Shown: one piece after another, positions 59,926 through 64,000 of the stretch
How the letters are laid out: each line of letters starts with the position of its first letter
Numbering within the stretch: the stretch's first letter is position 1
Assembly (NCBI RefSeq): GCF_031755915.1
Contig: NC_083383.1
Location: 18,465,001-18,529,000, forward strand
Direction of reading: 5' to 3'
DNA length: 64,000 nt
From: Ziziphus jujuba
Taxonomy: Eukaryota; Streptophyta; Magnoliopsida; Rosales; Rhamnaceae
Program-made: the position numbers and the translations under genes
Notes under the pieces: model-generated
Told to the model about the DNA's origin: nothing
What the model saw: only the letters and a program-made list of their open reading frames with translations
The model's database searches: none

Positions 59926-61090
59926 GAAAAAAAAAGGGCAAAGTTGATGCTATTGATGTTTAAAACATCGACTTTGTCCTTCCTAATTTAAAAAAAAAAA
60001 AAAAACATTTCAATCTTTTACTTGGAGATGCTAATTAGTATGCTTGAATAATTACCAAGATGTTCAAACATTATATTTAACTTTTTAAATGCAACATTGA
60101 ATGAATATACGTTGTGATAAATATACATTGAATCACTATCTAGATTTTAAACAGTCTGTTTTGACAAAATTTAAACACCATATGAATAAAAAAAAATAAA
60201 AATCAAAGCCGATACTTTGAGGGGTAAAAGCATCGGCTTTACCTAAATATTTTTTTTTTCTTAGTTTTGCTTCAAAACTATGTTTTAATTCTTTTGCATG
60301 TTGTTAGATTTTAAAAAGTCCAATTATGACAAAGTTTAAACAACATAGTAAGTAAAAAAAAAAAAAAAGTGCAATGTTGATGCTTTCGAGGTTAAAAAGG
60401 GTAGCATTGTCGTTCTTAATTTAAAAATAAAAAAATTTTGATCTTTTACTTGGAATTGCTAATTAGTATACTTGAAGGAGTACCAAGATGTTCAAGCATT
60501 ATATTTAACTTTTTAAACGCAACATTGAATCAATATAGATTGCAATATTAACTATATATTGAATCAATATCTAACTTTTAAACAATAAATTTTTAACAAA
60601 ATTTAAACACCATACAAATAAAAAAAATTAAAAAAATATTAAAGTCGAAACTTTTAGGGATAAAAGCATCGCCTTTATTTAAATATTATTTCTTTTCCCC
60701 TTAGTTTTGCTTAAAAACTATCTTTTAATTCTTTTGCATGTTGTTAGCTTTTAAGAAGTCCAATTTTGATAAAGTTTAAACAACATAGTAAGCAAAATAA
60801 ATAAGGGAAAAGCCGATGCTTTTGACATTAAAAACGTCGACTTTTCCCTTCTTAATTAAAAAACAAATTCGATCTTTTAATTGGAGTTACTAATTAGTAA
60901 ACTTGAATGAGTATCAGGATATTCAAGCATTATATTTAACTTTTCAAATGCAATATTGAATGATATATATTGCAACATTAAATATACATTGAATCAATAT
61001 CTGGCTTTTAAACAATCAATTTTGACAAAATTTAAACACCATACAAATCCAAAAAAAAAGAAAATTTAAAAATATCAAAGCCGACGCTTT
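58974..61090. repeat. Tandem array of ~430-470 bp units, each with two palindromes
   Basis: Unit starts are visible at about 59036, 59464, 59936, 60366 and 60806, with partial units at both edges. Each unit has hairpin A, of the form GGGCAAAGCCGACACTTTT..AAAACATCGGCTTTGCCC with a loop of a few bases. It also has hairpin B about 270 bp later, of the form AAAGCCGACGCTTTT..AAAAGCATCGGCTTT. Between them are shared single-copy blocks (CTAATTAGTATGCTTGAATG, CAAACAACATAGTAAGCA-like). The left edge is cut by the G1 LTR at 58973. No coding frame is present. The link to the CACTA-like end at 61464 suggests subterminal transposon sequence. Confidence 0.88.
59882..59924. repeat. 43-base poly(A) run
   Basis: Uninterrupted A-run in the tandem array, at the position where other units have 7 to 15 A. 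Length may be affected by assembly or polymerase slippage. Confidence 0.9.
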
Positions 61091-61464
61091 TAAGGAAAAG
61101 TGTCGCCTAATCTTTTAATTCATAAGTAAAACAAAAGAATTTTATATACTTCTTTAATATAGTTATACTGTAAAATTAATTAAAATAAGTGTAACTTACA
61201 AAATAAAATTTTAATAGACGACACTTTCATTACAAAAGTGTCATTCAATATTGAAAATTTTTACCAATGCCCTGTTTTCAAAAATATCGGCTAATGTTTT
61301 TAATCTTTTATCAAGCGATACCGAAGAAATACGTCGCTTATTTTTGTTACTAAGCAACGCTTTCTCTTCAGCATTTTCTTAAAGCATCTTATATTTTGGA
61401 TTTTACCAGACGCTTTATCTTCTACTTCACAGCTTTCTTTTTGTAGATGCTGTTTTTCTTAGTG
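61091..61464 (-). mobile_element. CACTA-like transposon terminus
   Basis: Read from the minus strand the element begins CACTAAGAAAAACAGCATC at 61464, fitting the CACTA terminal form followed by a purine-rich stretch. The next ~380 bp contain many short CGACGC/GCGT-type motifs in both orientations (near 61215, 61310, 61333, 61355, 61421), as in CACTA subterminal regions that bind the transposase. The bases beyond the end are TCA. No transposase is visible, and the opposite end is not identified, possibly displaced by the gypsy nest. Confidence 0.5.
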
Positions 61465-62499
61465 TCACGTAATTTGTGTCATTAGATCTCTATTTTCACA
61501 TAATGATAAAAATATTGTCTACATATAAGCAAAGAATTACACATGCATTTTCTAACAATTTAATATAAACACATTTATTTGCATCACTAATAACAAAACC
61601 ATTAGAAAGAATCATACTATCAAACTTTCTGTTGTTACTTTGGTGCTTGTTTTAAACCATAAAGAGATTTAACTAATTTACAAATTTTCTTTTCTTGACC
61701 AGGCTAGTCCATGTAAATCTCTTCATCTAATTCATCATTCAAAAAAGTAGTTTTCACACCCATTTGGTAAATTTCTTATTTATAAATGGCAGCCAAAGCA
61801 ATTAAAGCTCTAATAGTAGAGATTTTAGTAACGGTAGAATAAGTATCAAAGAAATCAATACCTTCTTTTTGTCTAAAACCTTTTGCAACAAGTCTAGCTT
61901 TAAAAATTCATTTGCACCCAATTGTTATATAATCAAGAAGAAGGTCAGCTAAAATCCATGTATTATTGCTCATTATTGAATCCATTTCACTATTAGTAGC
62001 TTCTTTCCAAAAAATGGCCATCTCGGGAACTCATGGCTTCATTAAAAGTTTTAGGGTCACTTTCGATTAAAAAGGTTAAAAAATTATTTTCAAATTTTTT
62101 CTCAATTTTATTTCTTTTACTCCTTCCAAGTTCAATTTGATCTTTGAAAGGAATAAAATTAGAAGTTGAGTTTTTATTAACTTGTTTTGAAATTTCATCT
62201 TTCATTGGAAATATATTTTCAAAAAAAAGTAGCATCATGAGATTATATAATAGTATTCACAGAAATATCAGATTTTGATATAAAAAATCTATAAGTAATA
62301 CTATTTAAAGAATAATCAATAAAAACACAGTCAATGGTTTTAATACCCAATATTCTCTTTTTGTTTATAGGAATACTTACCTTTCCAAAACACCCACACA
62401 CTTTGAGAAATTTCAAAATAGGTTTCCTATTTTTCCAAAGCTCATGAGTTTTATCAAAAATTTTATAGGGAATTTTATTAAGTATTAAACATGCAGAAT
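61465..62499 (-). pseudogene. Copia integrase C-terminus and RT fragment
   Basis: Same family as 23645-27599. On the minus strand it runs from the integrase C-terminal region (WKNRKP-like, then GKVSIPINKKRILG) through FFENIFPMKDEISKQVNKNS (62238-61993) and into RT (about 61990-61465). The RT catalytic motif appears as YVDNI rather than YVDDI. Both ends abut CACTA-like termini exactly, so it is a host segment between two DNA transposons. Confidence 0.85.
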
Positions 62500-62969
62500 C
62501 ACTACGTGAAAATTGAGATCTAGCGACACTAACTTAGCGACGCTACAAAACAAATACATTTAAAAAAACAAAACCGCAACCCTGAGGCTAATGCATCGTT
62601 AAAATTTCATAAATATACGATGCATTAAAAAAATATCGAAGTCAAATGGTCGCTAAAAACAACAATACGCTACGCTTCCTTTAAGCGTTACTGAATATGT
62701 GGCTGAACAGAGTCGCCTTTAATACTATGCACATATTTTTTCTGAATTGTATTATTTAAATGCTCGAGTCATGCAAATTAACCAACCACTTATCTATGTT
62801 TACATAATAACAAAATTTAATTATATGAATACTAAAAGAATAGATGAAAATAGGCGACCTTTAAACAACATAACTGAGGTTGTTGTTCAATTATTTCATT
62901 TTTCATGTACAGTTTATTTTCTATTAATTAAAGTTGCACATCTCTTGTATTTTTTATTTCTTTTCTTAA

Positions 62970-63480
62970 GATAAAGTAAATAGGCGATGCAACGGACTCA
63001 TTCCACATCGCCTGTTCCCTTTTTTTTTTTTTTTTAATCAATTTGATTTTCTTTCAATTTCAAATAACCAGTGAAAATATTTAAGCAATATAACTGAGAT
63101 GGTTTTTTGTTTTTGTTTTTTTTTTTAAGATAAAGGGAACATGCGATGCAATTGACTCATTTCGCATCGCCTGTTCCTTTTTTTTTAATCAATATAATTT
63201 TCTTTTAACTTCAAATAACCAGTGAAAATATTTAAGCAATATAACTAAGATGGTTTTTTGTTTTTGTTATTTTTTAAGATAAAGGGAACATGCAATGCAA
63301 CTGACTCATTCCGCGTCGCTTGCTCCTTTTTTTTTAATCAATATAATTTTCTTTTAACTTCAAATAACCAGTGAAAATATTTAAGTAATATAACTGAGGT
63401 GGTTGTACAATGATTTTGTACTTACAAATCTCTTAAATTGTAATTTTTTTATTTTTAAAGATAAAGGGAACAAGCGATGC
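62970..63480. repeat. Tandem ~150-180 bp units with a GCGATGC palindrome
   Basis: Units begin GATAAAG at about 62970, 63129, 63280 and 63461. The first three contain a hairpin of the form GGAACATGCGATGC..GCATCGCCTGTTCC. They are followed by a shared block, with CTTCAAATAACCAGTGAAAA in two copies and a one-base variant in the third. Units differ mainly in T-run length and in transitions inside the palindrome. Confidence 0.85.
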
Positions 63481-63611
63481 ATTTTTTTAAAAAAGAGTCG
63501 CCAAATAGAGGAATAGGCGATGCATTCTTCAACAACTGCATCGACTTTTCTTTTTTTTTTTTCAATTTTTTTATTCACACATGTACAAACCCATAAAAAA
63601 AAAATCAGATA

Positions 63612-63683
63612 AGATCATGCCAAGAATTGAACCCAGGACCTCTTACACTATCAAGGATCACCACACCACCAGACTAAATGACT
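63612..63683 (-). ncRNA. tRNA-like segment (SINE head or tRNA relic), copy 1
   Basis: On the minus strand an A-box-like TAGTCTGGTGGTGTGG (63676-63661) is followed about 26 nt later by a B-box-like GGGTTCAATTC (63634-63624), within a ~70-nt tRNA-sized segment. I cannot fold it into a convincing full cloverleaf or assign an anticodon, so it is not called as a functional tRNA. Confidence 0.5.
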
Positions 63684-63934
63684 TGGATGTAATAATACAA
63701 CACGAACTATTTAATATAGTTTTAGGCGACGCATTATTTTAACAAAGAGTTGCCAAATAGATGAAAAGGCGACGCTGTGTCGCCTTTTCTTTCTTTCTTT
63801 TTTCAATTTTTTTATTTACACATGTATAAATCCATACAAAAATAAAATCAAATAGGGCATCGCCTTTTCTTTTCTTTTTTTCATTTTTTTTATTTGCACA
63901 TGTATAAACCCATAAAAAAATAAAATTAAATAGG

Positions 63935-64000
63935 GCCATGCCAAGAATTGAACCCAGGAATTCTTAAACTCTTAAGAATCAGCACACCACCAGACTAAAT
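63935..64000 (-). ncRNA. tRNA-like segment, copy 2 (cut by the window edge)
   Basis: Same arrangement as copy 1 about 320 bp away: an A-box-like TAGTCTGGTGGTGTGC near 63998-63983 and a B-box-like GGGTTCAATTC near 63954-63944. The spacer between them has diverged. Both copies sit in a repeated block that also shares CACATGTATAAACCCATA-like sequence. Confidence 0.45.

Larger units (their letters stand above)
62500..64000 (+). mobile_element. Second CACTA-like terminus and subterminal repeats, running off the window
   Basis: Begins CACTACGTGAAAATTGAG at 62500, directly after copia sequence (AAT). Within 45 bp come two GCGAC motifs (TAGCGACAC, TAGCGACGC). More GCGATGC/GCATCGC and GGCGACGC/GTCGCC motifs follow, in both orientations, to the window end. 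No transposase is seen in the 1.5 kb available. The small frame 62747-62974 has no recognisable similarity. Confidence 0.5.

Noticed and set aside
62970..64000. Regularly spaced repeats resembling a CRISPR array
   Set aside because: Plant nuclear context, units of 150-320 bp, and the spacers are not unique; these are transposon-type tandem repeats.
63612..64000. Functional tRNA genes
   Set aside because: A-box and B-box are recognisable, but I could not build a credible cloverleaf or anticodon, and the segments are duplicated within a repeat.

Overview
The window is plant nuclear DNA, almost certainly from a eudicot. The reasons are AT-rich intergenic sequence, spliced genes with GT-AG introns, a plant-type PP2C phosphatase, a plastid-targeted plant-specific protein, and Ty1/copia and Ty3/gypsy LTR retrotransposons nested in one another. 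I see no bacterial, organellar or viral genes. The species cannot be fixed from the sequence.

Only two ordinary genes can be supported. A four-exon PP2C phosphatase of the DBP1 type lies on the minus strand (CDS 18114-21338, 377 aa). A two-exon gene on the plus strand (29921-30572, 153 aa) looks like CHLOROPLAST VESICULATION (CV). From memory these are neighbours in Arabidopsis (At2g25620 and At2g25625), so the window probably holds a conserved gene pair whose spacer has been invaded by a degenerate copia element.

Layout. 1-3513: a truncated copy of a gypsy family called G1 here, with LTRs of about 1.1 kb (TGAT...ATCA). 3561-4670: a solo G1 LTR with a perfect 5-bp target duplication. 5627-7979 and 15086 to about 15950: one LTR of a second gypsy family (G2, Tekay-like), split by a copia element. 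7980-15085: that copia element, which lacks a 5' LTR and carries an inverted second copy of its own 3' end, so the locus is a large inverted repeat with a 3' LTR at each end. 18.1-21.9 kb: the PP2C gene. 23.6-27.6 kb: a degenerate plus-strand copia. 29.8-30.6 kb: CV. 30.6-36 kb: AT-rich DNA with one clear hairpin and old repeat remnants.

36-59 kb is a nest of gypsy elements. It holds a G1 pol pseudogene interrupted by a solo LTR, a cluster of rearranged G1 LTRs, and a G2 pol pseudogene. The G2 LTR is split by a 6.4-kb non-autonomous G1 element, and a minus-strand G1 gag-protease element follows. 59-64 kb holds a tandem array of palindrome-bearing units ending in a CACTA-like terminus, a 1-kb copia RT fragment, and the start of a second CACTA-like element with further palindromic repeats and tRNA-like segments.

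The most interesting structures are these: a scrambled integrase-RT junction shared by two G1 copies, which suggests that a rearranged non-autonomous lineage was itself mobile; the copia locus with two 3' ends; a head-to-head LTR pair joined through a partial primer-binding site; and the palindromic tandem array at 59-61 kb. All domain calls were made by reading; none was checked against a database.
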